64,000 nucleotides of DNA. Source: Kitasatospora cinereorecta. GTDB lineage: Bacteria; Actinomycetota; Actinomycetes; Streptomycetales; Streptomycetaceae. The position numbers were made by a program, and so were the translations under genes. The notes below the pieces were generated by a model. That model made no database searches. It saw only the letters and a program-made list of their open reading frames with translations, and was not told where the DNA came from. The DNA lies in assembly GCF_024172095.1 (NCBI RefSeq), contig NZ_JAMZDX010000002.1:186001-250000 (forward strand), read 5' to 3'. How positions within the stretch are numbered: position 1 is the stretch's first letter; each line of letters opens with the position of its first letter. Below, piece after piece: positions 25,550-33,987 of this stretch.

Positions 25550-27118
25550 ATGGCACCCCGCACCAAGCAGCCGCCCGCGGCCCAACCCTCCGCCGACGGT
25601 GCCACCGCCGCCGTTCCGGTCCCGCACGTGCGGGTCGCGGTGATCGGCTCCGGCTTCGGCGGCCTCGGCGCCGGCGTCCGGCTGCGCCGCGCCGGGATCA
25701 CCGACTTCGTGATCCTGGAGCGCGCCGGCTCGGTCGGCGGCACCTGGCGCGACAACAGCTACCCGGGCTGCGCCTGCGACGTCCCCTCGCACCTCTACTC
25801 CTTCTCCTTCGCGCCGAACCCCGAGTGGCCGCGCAGCTTCTCCGGCCAGCCCGACATCCGCGCGTACCTGGAGCGGGTCACCGAGACCTTCGGGCTGCGC
25901 CCGCACCTGCGGTTCAACGCCGAGGTGAGCGAGCTGCGCTGGGAGGAGGAGCACACCCGCTGGCGGGTCACCACCTCCGCCGGGCAGTGGACGGCGGACG
26001 CCGTGGTCTCCGCGGCCGGCCCGCTGGCCGACCCGCAGATCCCGGACCTGCCCGGCCTCGACACCTTCCCCGGCAAGGTGGTCCATTCGGCCCGCTGGGA
26101 CCACGACTTCGACCTGACCGGCAAGCGGGTGGCGGTGGTCGGCACCGGGGCATCCGCGGCGCAGATCATCCCGGCGATCCAGCCGCAGGTCGGCCGGCTG
26201 ACGGTGTTCCAGCGCACCCCGGCGTGGGTGATGCCGCGGCGCGACCGGGAGATCTCCGGACTGGAGAAGTGGCTGCACAGCAAGGTCCCGCCGACCGGGG
26301 CGGTCCGCCGCGGCACGCTGTTCGCGCTGCGCGAGCTCCAGGTGGACGCCTTCGTCCGTCGGCCCGGACTGCTCAAGCTGGTGCAGAAGGTTGCCGAGGC
26401 GCACATCGCCCGCGGGGTACCGGACCCGGCGCTGCGGGCGAAACTGACCCCCGACTACCGGATCGGCTGCAAGCGCATCCTGCTCAGCAACACCTACTAC
26501 CCGGCGCTGGCCGCCGCCAACACCGAGGTGGTCGCCTCGGGCCTGCGCGAGCTGCGCGGCTCCACCCTGGTGGCGGCCGACGGCAGCGAGCACGAGGTGG
26601 ACGCGATCGTCTTCGGCACCGGCTTCCACGTCACCGACCTGCCCATCGCCCACCGGGTGTTCGGCGTCGGCGGCACCAGCCTGGCGGAGACCTGGAAGGA
26701 CGGCATGGAGGCGCTGCGCGGCGCCACCGTGCACGGCTTCCCCAACCTGTTCTTCGTGATCGGGCCCAACACCGGCCTCGGCAACAGCTCGATGATCCTG
26801 ATGATCGAGTCCCACCTGAACTACCTGGTCGACGCGCTGACCACGCTGGACGCGGTCGGCGCGACCGCGATGCAGCCCACCGAGCGGGCCCAGCGCCGCT
26901 GGAACCTGGAACTGCAGCACCGGATGGAGCGTACGGTGTGGACCACCGGCGGCTGCCAGAGCTGGTACCTGGACCGCTCGGGCAAGAACACCACCCTGTG
27001 GCCCGCCTCCACCAGCGCGTTCCGGCGCGCCACCCGCCGGGTCGACCTGGCCGAGTACGAGCTGATCAAGCGCACCGCGCCGGTCGCGGCGCCCGCCGAG
27101 GAGGTTGTCCCCGCGTGA
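25550..27118 (+). CDS. Flavin-dependent Baeyer-Villiger monooxygenase (type I)
   Basis: FAD/NADPH monooxygenase that inserts oxygen next to a ketone to give an ester or lactone. The 522-residue protein has an FAD-binding Rossmann motif GSGFGG (residues 33-38) and the [23 protein letters not shown] block. The type I BVMO fingerprint [12 protein letters not shown] (FxGxxxHxxxWD) follows, then an NADPH-binding GTGASA near 198 and the ATG-like [12 protein letters not shown]. It heads a three-gene operon (GTGA overlap to the hydrolase, ATGA overlap to the SDR), in which the hydrolase can open the ester and the SDR can oxidise or supply the alcohol/ketone. A MerR regulator is divergent. The substrate is unknown; long-chain or cyclic ketones are typical. 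Confidence 0.92.
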   Translation: [522 protein letters not shown]

Positions 27119-28083
27119 TCGCGAGCATTCCGAGCGACTGCGTCCTGCCCGACCCGGCCGAGGTCCGGCGGGTCCGCTCCGCCGACGGCACCGGACTGAA
27201 CGTCGAGAGCTACGGCCCCGAGGGCGCCCCGGTCGTGGTGCTCTCCCACGGCTGGACCTGCGCGACCGCGTTCTGGGCCCCGGTCGTCCACCAACTGGTC
27301 GGCGAGTACCGGCTGGTGGCGTACGACCAGCGCGGCCACGGCCGCAGCGACACCCCGCCGGGCGCGGCCGGCTACTCCACCGCCAAGCTCGCCGAGGACC
27401 TGGAGGCGGTCCTGCTGGCCACCGTCCCGGCGGGGGAGCGGGCGGTGCTGGCCGGGCACAGCATGGGCGGCATGACCATCATGGCCGCCGCCGACCGCCC
27501 CGAGGTCCGGCGGCGGACCGGCGCCGCGGTGCTGATCTCCACCGGCCCCGGCGAGCTGGTCGCCGAGCTCACCGTCGTCCCGCCGGCCGTCCGCTCCACC
27601 GCCGTCAGGCGCTTCCTGCACCGGCAGATCCTGCAGTCCCGGCTGCCGCTCGGCCCGGTCACCGGCCTGTCCAAGGCGCTGCTCAAGTACGCCACCATGG
27701 GGCCGGACACCCCCGCCGACCGGGTCGCCGCCTGTGCCCAGGTGGTGCACGCCTGCCCGACCGCCGTCCGGCACCGCTGGGCCGGCGTGCTGGACACCCT
27801 GGACGTCCACCAGGGCCTGGCCCGGCTCGCCGTCCCCACCGCGGTGGTGGTCGGCAGCCACGACAAGCTGACCCCGCCGGTGCACGCCCACCGGATGGCC
27901 GCCGCCCTCACCGACGGGCGCGGCCTGCTCGAACTGGACCGGGTGGGCCACATGTCCCCGGTGGAGCGCCCGGCCGAGGTGGCCGGGGAGATCCGCCGGA
28001 TGGCCGCCCTCGCGGCCGACGCCCCGTCCGCATCCGCCGCCGCATCCGCCCCCGCTTCTGCCGCCGAGGAGGCCGTCTCATGA
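27115..28083 (+). CDS. Alpha/beta-fold hydrolase (probable ester hydrolase acting after the monooxygenase)
   Basis: Hydrolase of 322 residues. Oxyanion-hole motif VVLSHGWTCATAFW, then YDQRGHGRSDTP, nucleophile elbow GHSMGGM, an acid in GSHDKLTPP and the catalytic His in VGHMSPVERP. It starts with GTG at 27115, overlapping the monooxygenase stop, and ends with an Ala/Ser-rich tail overlapping the next start. Its place between a BVMO and an SDR suggests hydrolysis of the ester or lactone formed. Confidence 0.88.
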   Translation: MIASIPSDCVLPDPAEVRRVRSADGTGLNVESYGPEGAPVVVLSHGWTCATAFWAPVVHQLVGEYRLVAYDQRGHGRSDTPPGAAGYSTAKLAEDLEAVLLATVPAGERAVLAGHSMGGMTIMAAADRPEVRRRTGAAVLISTGPGELVAELTVVPPAVRSTAVRRFLHRQILQSRLPLGPVTGLSKALLKYATMGPDTPADRVAACAQVVHACPTAVRHRWAGVLDTLDVHQGLARLAVPTAVVVGSHDKLTPPVHAHRMAAALTDGRGLLELDRVGHMSPVERPAEVAGEIRRMAALAADAPSASAAASAPASAAEEAVS

Positions 28084-28979
28084 ACCCGCCCCTGTCCTCC
28101 CAGGTCGTCGTCGTCACCGGAGCCGCCCGCGGCATCGGCGCCCTGATGGCCCGTACGCTGGCCGCGCAGGGCGCCAAGGTGGCCCTGGTGGGCCTGGAGC
28201 CGGCCGAGTTGAAGGCGGTGGCCGCCGAGTGCGGTGAGCACGCGTCCGCCTGGGAGGCCGACGTCACCGACCTGGACGCGCTGAGTGCGGTGGCCCGCTC
28301 GATCCAGGACCGCTACGGCCGGATCGACACCGTGGTGGCCAATGCCGGCATCGCGATCGGCGGCCCGCTGCTGGACAGCGACCACCGGGCGTTCAGCCGG
28401 GTGATCGAGGTCAACCTGCTGGGCTCGGTCGCCACCGCCCGGGCCTTCCTGCCCGCGCTGGTGGAGAGCCGCGGCTACCTGCTGCAGATCGCCTCGCTGG
28501 CCGCGATCACCCCGGCCCCGCTGATGGCGGCGTACTGCGCCTCCAAGGCGGGGGTGGAGTCCTTCGCCCACGCGCTGCGCGCCGAGGTCGCCCACCAGGG
28601 CGTCAAGGTCGGTGTCGGATACCTGAGTTGGACTGACACCGACATGGTGCGCGGAGCCGACCAGGACACCGTGCTGCGGCAGATGCGGGCCCGGCTGCCC
28701 TGGCCGGCCAACAAGACCTACCCGCTCGGCCCGGCGGTGGACCGGCTGGTGGCCGGGATCGCCCGCCGCTCCCCGCACGTCTACGCCCAGGCCTGGCTGC
28801 GCGGCATGCAGCCGATCCGGTGGATGCTGCCCGGCCTCATCGCCGCGGTCGGCTCGCGCGATGTGGCCCGGCTGGAGCCGGAGTTGAAGGCCACTGCGGA
28901 CACCCGGCTGGCCCCGGTCGGCGCCGGCGGCGCGGCCGACGCCTCCGCGCGGGCCGCCAGGTCCGGTACGCAGGGCTGA
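28080..28979 (+). CDS. SDR-family oxidoreductase
   Basis: Short-chain dehydrogenase of 299 residues. The cofactor motif is TGAARGIG, with NAGIA as the second nucleotide-binding element. The catalytic Ser lies in LQIASLAA and the Tyr-Lys pair in YCASKAGVESF. The C-terminal extension of about 60 residues (QPIRWMLPGLIAAV) resembles membrane-associated SDRs such as mycobacterial SadH. It overlaps the hydrolase gene by four bases. The order monooxygenase-hydrolase-SDR recalls the M. tuberculosis mymA-lipR-sadH operon, although this monooxygenase looks like a different subfamily. A textbook terminator follows. Confidence 0.88.
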   Translation: MNPPLSSQVVVVTGAARGIGALMARTLAAQGAKVALVGLEPAELKAVAAECGEHASAWEADVTDLDALSAVARSIQDRYGRIDTVVANAGIAIGGPLLDSDHRAFSRVIEVNLLGSVATARAFLPALVESRGYLLQIASLAAITPAPLMAAYCASKAGVESFAHALRAEVAHQGVKVGVGYLSWTDTDMVRGADQDTVLRQMRARLPWPANKTYPLGPAVDRLVAGIARRSPHVYAQAWLRGMQPIRWMLPGLIAAVGSRDVARLEPELKATADTRLAPVGAGGAADASARAARSGTQG

Positions 28980-29030
28980 GTTTCGGACATTCGGCGAATA
29001 CGGGAGTGAAGTAAAGCTTCCATCCCGTGG

Positions 29031-29070
29031 CACCCAAAGACCGGTAAACCTCCGGTCTTTGGGTGTTTTG
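29031..29070 (+). terminator. Intrinsic terminator after the monooxygenase operon
   Basis: CACCCAAAGACCGG, 7-nt loop, exact 14-base reverse complement, then TTTTG: a canonical rho-independent terminator, unusual in this genome for having a T-run. Confidence 0.9.
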
Positions 29071-29178
29071 TCGTGAAAATTTCACGGCCGGAACGCGTCT
29101 GACGCGTCCATGCGGCCGGTGCGTAGCCTCTGCTCGGCGGTCCCCCACCGCCGTCCCCCCACCCCCGCAGGAGAGCAG

Positions 29179-30153
29179 ATGCGTCGCTCTGTCCGGATCT
29201 CGACCAGACTGCTGGGTGTCGCCGCCCTCGCCGGCGTGACCGCCTTCACCCCGTTCTCCGTCCCCACCGCCTCCCCGTCCGCGGCGCCCGCCGCGGCCTG
29301 CGCCCAGGACTCCGCGGACGCCGGTGCCCGCCGGGCCGCCGGCAGCCAGGCCCAGGAGCCGAACGCGATCACCGACGCCCGGGCCAGGGCGATGGAGGCC
29401 GACCTCCAGGCGCAGGTGGCCAGGGTGCGCACCTCGCCGAAGGGCGCCCAACTGCTGGCCGGCGGCGCGCTGGCCGCCACCACCGTGCCGGTCTACGTCC
29501 ACGTCGTGCACGACGGCGCGGCGGGCAACCTGAGCGCGAGCGACATCTCCAAGCAGCTGACCGTGCTGAACGCGGCCTACGGCGGCCAGGGCACCGGCAA
29601 CGCGGCCACCCCGTTCCGGTTCCAGCTGGTCGCCACCGACTACACCGACAACGCGTCCTGGTACAACGACATCACGCCCGGCTCCACCGCCGAGACGCAG
29701 ATGAAGTCGACGCTGCGCAAGGGCGGCGCCAACGCGCTGAACATCTACACCGCCAAGCTCGGCCAGTCGCTGCTCGGCTGGGCGACCTTCCCGAGCGACT
29801 ACCGGTCCGCGCCGAGCGACGACGGGGTGGTCATCCTGGACTCCTCGCTGCCGGGCGGCTCGGCCACCAACTACAACGAGGGCGACACCGCCACCCACGA
29901 GGTCGGCCACTGGTTCGGGCTGTACCACACCTTCCAGGGCGGCTGCAGCGGCAACGGCGACTACGTCTCCGACACCCCGGCCGAGAAGACCGCGGCCTTC
30001 CAGTGCCCGACCGGCCGCGACTCCTGCACCAACAAGACCGGCGTGGACCCGATCCACAACTTCATGGACTACACCTACGACTCCTGCATGTACCAGTTCA
30101 CCCCCGGCCAGGTCACCCGGATGACCAACTCCTGGGCGGCGTACCGCGCCTGA
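29179..30153 (+). CDS. Secreted zinc metalloprotease, M43 (cytophagalysin/pappalysin-like) family
   Basis: Exported protease of 324 residues. The start [14 protein letters not shown] is a signal peptide with basic n-region and Ala-rich cleavage zone (about residues 30-45), followed by a pro-region. The catalytic zinc site is [11 protein letters not shown] (residues 240-250, HExxHxxGxxH) and the Met-turn is NFMDYTYD near 294; both are typical of M43. Paired cysteines around [16 protein letters not shown] and CPTGRDSC are also family features. The ATG at 29179 follows AGGAGAG. It is a single-gene unit between two terminators, probably acting in extracellular protein turnover. Confidence 0.9.
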   Translation: MRRSVRISTRLLGVAALAGVTAFTPFSVPTASPSAAPAAACAQDSADAGARRAAGSQAQEPNAITDARARAMEADLQAQVARVRTSPKGAQLLAGGALAATTVPVYVHVVHDGAAGNLSASDISKQLTVLNAAYGGQGTGNAATPFRFQLVATDYTDNASWYNDITPGSTAETQMKSTLRKGGANALNIYTAKLGQSLLGWATFPSDYRSAPSDDGVVILDSSLPGGSATNYNEGDTATHEVGHWFGLYHTFQGGCSGNGDYVSDTPAEKTAAFQCPTGRDSCTNKTGVDPIHNFMDYTYDSCMYQFTPGQVTRMTNSWAAYRA

Positions 30154-30456
30154 TCGTCGGTTCGGTCCCCGACCGCACCGCAACCGGCGCCGGCCCGGCT
30201 CCCCCTTCCGGAGCCGGGCCGGAGTGCGTCAGGCCGGTGGTATGGAGCGGGGCAGCGTCTGAGTGGGCATCAGAATCCCTCGGTCGAAGATCGGAACGGT
30301 GATATCACCACACCGCGTGGGCTGCGATGTGCGGATCAACGTACGATCGGTCGGCCGTCCGCGGCCCCGCGCCGCGCCGGACGGCGGCCGCGCCTCGCCC
30401 GTTTGCCGCCCGGGCGCACCGGTGCGCCGATCCCTACCCGCCGGTACGGTCGGTCC
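30154..30456. other. Intergenic region with terminator and a 12-bp perfect palindrome
   Basis: A 13-bp perfect stem (30190-30202 with 30210-30222, CCGGCCCGGCTCC and its complement) terminates the protease gene. Further on, GGTGATATCACC (30298-30309) is a perfect 12-bp palindrome about 150 bp before the SDR start and could be a regulator site. I see no gene in the stretch. Confidence 0.6.
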
Positions 30457-31230
30457 ATGACCACTGCTCTCATCACCGGCGCCACCGCCGGAATCGGCGC
30501 CGCCTTCGCCCGCCGCCTGGCCCGCGACGGGCGCGACCTGGTCCTGGTCGCCCGCGACGGCGAGCGGCTCGCCGCCGCGGCCGCCGAGCTCGCCAAGGGC
30601 TACGGCGTCCAGGTGGAGACGCTCACCGCGGACCTCGCCACCGACCTGGGCATCGCCGCCGTCGAGGAGCGGCTGCGCGACGCCGACCGCCCGGTCGACA
30701 TCCTGATCAACAACGCCGGGTTCGGGAACCGCGGCGCCTTCCTGGACGTGCCGCTCCAGGCCGAACTCGACATGCTCAAGGTGCACGTCGAGGCGATCCT
30801 GCGGACCACCACCGCCGCGCTGCCCGGGATGCGCGAGCGCGGCCGCGGCGGGATCGTCAACGTCGCCTCGGTCGCTGCCTTCCTGCCCCGCGGCACCTAC
30901 GGCGCGACCAAGGCCTGGGTGGTCAACTTCACCCAGGGCATCGCCCGCGACGTGGCCGGCAGCGGCGTCCGGCTGCAGGCGCTGTGCCCCGGCTTCACCC
31001 GGACCGAGTTCCACCAGCGGGCCGGCATGGGGACCTCCAACATCCCCCGCTGGGGCTGGCTGTCCGCCGACCGGGTGGTCGACGAGTCGCTGCGCGACCT
31101 GGCGCGCGGCCGCACCCTCTCCGTGCCGGGCAAGCGCTACAAGGCCGTGGTGGCCGTCGCGCGGCTGCTCCCGGCCGGCGGGCTGGGCGGCATCTCCTCC
31201 AAGGCGGCGCGCAGCTACCGCACCGACTGA
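30457..31230 (+). CDS. SDR-family NAD(P)-dependent oxidoreductase
   Basis: Short-chain dehydrogenase of 257 residues related to the YdfG/DltE-like group. It begins [21 protein letters not shown] with the cofactor motif TGATAGIG. Also visible are [20 protein letters not shown], the catalytic Ser in [11 protein letters not shown] and the Tyr-Lys pair in TYGATKAWV, followed by [10 protein letters not shown]. The ATG at 30457 is immediately in front of the cofactor strand, and upstream sequence is not protein-like. It stands alone ahead of the ABC exporter gene (158-bp gap). Substrate unknown. Confidence 0.88.
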   Translation: MTTALITGATAGIGAAFARRLARDGRDLVLVARDGERLAAAAAELAKGYGVQVETLTADLATDLGIAAVEERLRDADRPVDILINNAGFGNRGAFLDVPLQAELDMLKVHVEAILRTTTAALPGMRERGRGGIVNVASVAAFLPRGTYGATKAWVVNFTQGIARDVAGSGVRLQALCPGFTRTEFHQRAGMGTSNIPRWGWLSADRVVDESLRDLARGRTLSVPGKRYKAVVAVARLLPAGGLGGISSKAARSYRTD

Positions 31231-31323
31231 CCTGCGCTCGGCTCGTCGAGCGGGGGACTCCGGGGTGGGACTCCGGGGTGGGGCTCCGGGGTGGGGTGCC
31301 GGCGGGAATAGCCGGTAATTCTT

Positions 31324-31336
31324 TTAGCTTTGCTAA
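31324..31336. promoter_or_regulatory. Candidate operator/promoter of the ABC exporter gene
   Basis: TTAGC-TTT-GCTAA lies in an A/T-rich stretch 53 bp before the TTG start and overlaps a possible -10 (TAACTA). MarR-type operators often have this appearance, and a MarR gene follows the exporter. Confidence 0.4.
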
Positions 31337-31388
31337 CTATGAGCTTCACTCTGTATGCTGGCCGCCCGCCCACCCTGGAGGTCCTCCC

Positions 31389-33191
31389 TTGCAGCTCCAC
31401 CGGAACGACTGGACCCCGCCCGAGCGCACCGAGGACGAGCCCCGACCACCCGCTCAGCTCCGCCGCATCCTGGCGCTGTTCCGCCCCTACGTCGGCCGGC
31501 TCGCCGTGGTCGGGCTGCTGGTCGCCGCCTCCGCCGTGGTCTCCGTGGTCACACCGTTCCTGCTGCGCGCCGTCCTCGACGTGGCGATCCCCCAGGGCCG
31601 GACCGGACTGCTCACCCTGCTCGCCCTCGGCATGATCGCCGCCGCCGTGGTCAACAGCGTCTTCGGCGTCGCCCAGACCCTGATCTCCACCACCGTCGGC
31701 CAGCGCGTCATGCACGACCTGCGCACCGCCGTCTACACCCACCTGCAGCGCATGTCGCTGGCGTTCTTCACCCGCACCCGCACCGGCGAGGTGCAGTCCC
31801 GGATCGCCAACGACATCGGCGGCATGCAGTCCACCGTCACCTCCACCGCCACCTCGCTGGTCTCCAACCTCACCGCCGTGGTCGCCAGCGTCGCCGCCAT
31901 GGTCGCCCTCGACTGGCGGCTCACCGTCGTCTCCCTGCTGCTGCTCCCGCTGTTCGTCTGGATCAGCCGCCGGGTCGGCAACGAGCGCAAGAAGATCACC
32001 GCCCAGCGGCAGAAGCAGCTCGCCGCGATGAGTTCCGCCGTCCAGGAGTCCCTCTCGGTCAGTGGCATCCTGCTCGGCCGCACCATGGGCCGCTCCGACT
32101 CGCTCTCCCGCGAGTTCACCGGACAGTCCGACGAACTCGCCGACCTCGAGGTGCGGTCCTCGATGGCCGGCCGCTGGCGGATGTCCACCATCGGCGTGGT
32201 GATGGCGGCGATGCCCGCGGTGATCTACTGGGCGGCCGGACTGGCCGCCGCCGGCGGCGCCCCGATCGTCTCGGTCGGCACCCTGGTCGCCTTCGTCTCG
32301 CTCCAGCAGCAGCTGTTCCGGCCCACCGTCAGCCTGCTGTCCACCGGCGTCCAGGTGCAGACCTCGCTCGCGCTCTTCCAGCGCATTTTCGAGTACCTGG
32401 ACCTGCCGGTCGAGATCGCCGAGCCCGAGCAGCCGGTCCGCCTCGGCGAGGTCCGCGGCGACGTCACCTTCGACGGCGTCGAGTTCCACTACCAGGCCGA
32501 CCAGGACCGGCCCACCCTCACCGGCATCGACCTCAAGATCCCGGCCGGCGGCTCGCTCGCCGTCGTCGGCGAGACCGGCTCCGGCAAGTCCACCCTCAGC
32601 TACCTGGTGCCCCGGCTGTACGACGCCACCGGCGGACGGGTCCTGCTCGACGGGGTCGACGTCCGCGACCTGGCCTTCGACACCCTCGCCGCCGCGGTCG
32701 GCGTGGTCTCCCAGGAGACCTACCTCTTCCACGCCTCGGTCGCCGACAACCTCCGCTTCGCCAAGCCCGACGCCACCGACGAGGACCTGGTCGCCGCCGC
32801 CACCGCCGCCCGGATCCACGACACCATCGCCGAACTCCCCGACGGGTACGACACCCTGGTCGGCGAGCGCGGTTACCGCTTCTCCGGTGGCGAGAAGCAG
32901 CGCCTGGCGATCGCCCGCACCATCCTGCGCAACCCGCCCGTGCTCATCCTGGACGAGGCCACCAGCGCCCTCGACAACCGGACCGAACTCGCCGTCCAGC
33001 AGGCCATCGACGCGCTCGCCGCCGGCCGCACCACCATCACCATCGCCCACCGGCTCTCCACCGTCCGCGCCGCCGACCAGATCGCCGTCCTCGACCAGGG
33101 CCGGATCGCCGAGCTCGGCACCCACGACCAGCTCCTCGCCCTCGGCGGCCGCTACGCCGCCCTCCTCCACCGCGAGGCCGTCCCGGCGTAG
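31389..33191 (+). CDS. ABC transporter, fused permease and ATP-binding protein (exporter type)
   Basis: Half-transporter of the ABCB/MsbA exporter class, 600 residues, expected to work as a homodimer. A six-helix membrane domain (about residues 35-330, including MSLAFFTRTRTGEVQSRIANDI) is followed by the ATPase. The ATPase shows Walker A GETGSGKST (394-402), Q-loop VSQETYLF, signature FSGGEKQR (~498), Walker B VLILDEATSALD and H-loop TIAHRLS. The start is placed at TTG 31389, eight bases after GGAGG, with no better ATG in frame. It lies downstream of a TTAGC/GCTAA palindrome and upstream of a MarR gene, suggesting a drug- or metabolite-induced exporter. Confidence 0.9.
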   Translation: MQLHRNDWTPPERTEDEPRPPAQLRRILALFRPYVGRLAVVGLLVAASAVVSVVTPFLLRAVLDVAIPQGRTGLLTLLALGMIAAAVVNSVFGVAQTLISTTVGQRVMHDLRTAVYTHLQRMSLAFFTRTRTGEVQSRIANDIGGMQSTVTSTATSLVSNLTAVVASVAAMVALDWRLTVVSLLLLPLFVWISRRVGNERKKITAQRQKQLAAMSSAVQESLSVSGILLGRTMGRSDSLSREFTGQSDELADLEVRSSMAGRWRMSTIGVVMAAMPAVIYWAAGLAAAGGAPIVSVGTLVAFVSLQQQLFRPTVSLLSTGVQVQTSLALFQRIFEYLDLPVEIAEPEQPVRLGEVRGDVTFDGVEFHYQADQDRPTLTGIDLKIPAGGSLAVVGETGSGKSTLSYLVPRLYDATGGRVLLDGVDVRDLAFDTLAAAVGVVSQETYLFHASVADNLRFAKPDATDEDLVAAATAARIHDTIAELPDGYDTLVGERGYRFSGGEKQRLAIARTILRNPPVLILDEATSALDNRTELAVQQAIDALAAGRTTITIAHRLSTVRAADQIAVLDQGRIAELGTHDQLLALGGRYAALLHREAVPA

Positions 33192-33289
33192 GGTCCGTCG
33201 TCGAACCCCCGTCGTCCACCCGAAGGGCGGGCCTGGCGGTGTTCGCGTGCGTGCATCGCAAGGCGGAGCGACCGATGACAACGCGGCGG

Positions 33290-33329
33290 TGGGCCCTCCT
33301 GCCCGTAGGCGGGCAAGGAGGGAGCGTGC
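33290..33329. repeat. Second copy of the palindromic element seen at 2076-2116
   Basis: TGGGCCCTCCTGCCCGTAGG followed by CGGGCAAGGAGGGAGCGTGC differs from the first copy by one substitution in the loop and one missing C. It lies in the 233-bp gap between the ABC exporter and the convergent MarR gene, and could also serve as terminator for both. Short outer arms CCTGGCG/CGCCAGG surround it. Confidence 0.7.
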
Positions 33330-33424
33330 CCGGGCGTCGCCAGGAAGGCGGGGGTTTGACGGCGGCCCCCGGGGGGTGGGCAGGTCCCGTCGGGACCCGG
33401 CGGCAGCCGGGAGGCGGGGTCGGG

Positions 33425-33916
33425 TCAGGGCTGCTGCCGGGCGGCGGTGGCGCGGGTGTCGGCGGTGGCGGTGGTCATCGCGGCGAGGAAGCGCTCGGCG
33501 GTGTCGAGCTCGGCCGGGGTGAAGGCGTCCATCGCGGTGAGCAGCGCGCCGATCGCGGGGCCGAAGAACGACCAGCCGAGGTCGACCGCCCGCGGCTCGA
33601 CGGTGAGCAGGACCCGCCGGCGGTCGGCGGCGTCGCGTTCGCGGCGGACCAGGCCGAGCCGTTCCAGCCGGTCGACCAGGGCGGTGGTGCCGGCCGAGTT
33701 GAGGCGGAGCTGTTCGCCGAGCCGGCCGGGGGTGACGGGGCGCTCGGCCCGGGCGGCGTCGAGCAGGGCGATCAGGGCCCGCAGGTCGGTGGGGTGCAGG
33801 CCGTGCCGGGCGGCGAACTCCGCGCCGAGCAGGTCGAACTCGACGGTCGCCGCCCGCAGCCGGTGGACCAGTCGCAGCCGCGGGTCCTGCCGGCTCTCCT
33901 CGGCATTCATGGACAT
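33425..33916 (-). CDS. MarR-family transcriptional regulator
   Basis: Winged-helix regulator of 163 residues. HTH and wing are visible in LHPTDLRALIALLDAARAERPVTPGRLGEQLRLNSAGTTALVDRLERLGLVRRERDAADRRRVLLTVEP, read in that order at about residues 41-108. The remaining helices form the dimer interface. The ATG at 33916 or the one two codons later could be used. It is divergent from an alpha/beta hydrolase gene, with a perfect 15-bp palindrome between them, and likely represses that gene and itself. Confidence 0.9.
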   Translation of the reverse strand: MSMNAEESRQDPRLRLVHRLRAATVEFDLLGAEFAARHGLHPTDLRALIALLDAARAERPVTPGRLGEQLRLNSAGTTALVDRLERLGLVRRERDAADRRRVLLTVEPRAVDLGWSFFGPAIGALLTAMDAFTPAELDTAERFLAAMTTATADTRATAARQQP

Positions 33917-33939
33917 GGATTCCTCTCGCTCGCCTAGTA

Positions 33940-33954
33940 TCTCGCTCAGCGAGA
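33940..33954. promoter_or_regulatory. MarR operator candidate
   Basis: TCTCGCT-C-AGCGAGA is a perfect 15-bp palindrome in the 71-bp gap between the MarR gene and the divergent hydrolase gene. A second half-site-like TCTCGCT lies about 15 bp to the left. Confidence 0.6.
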
Positions 33955-33987
33955 GAATACGTCAGAGCGATCTCCCGAGGCGCCGTT

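Noticed and set aside
24529..27114. Plus-strand frame fused to the alpha/beta hydrolase
   Set aside because: It overlaps MerR (antisense) and the monooxygenase in another frame; the hydrolase has its own GTG at 27115.
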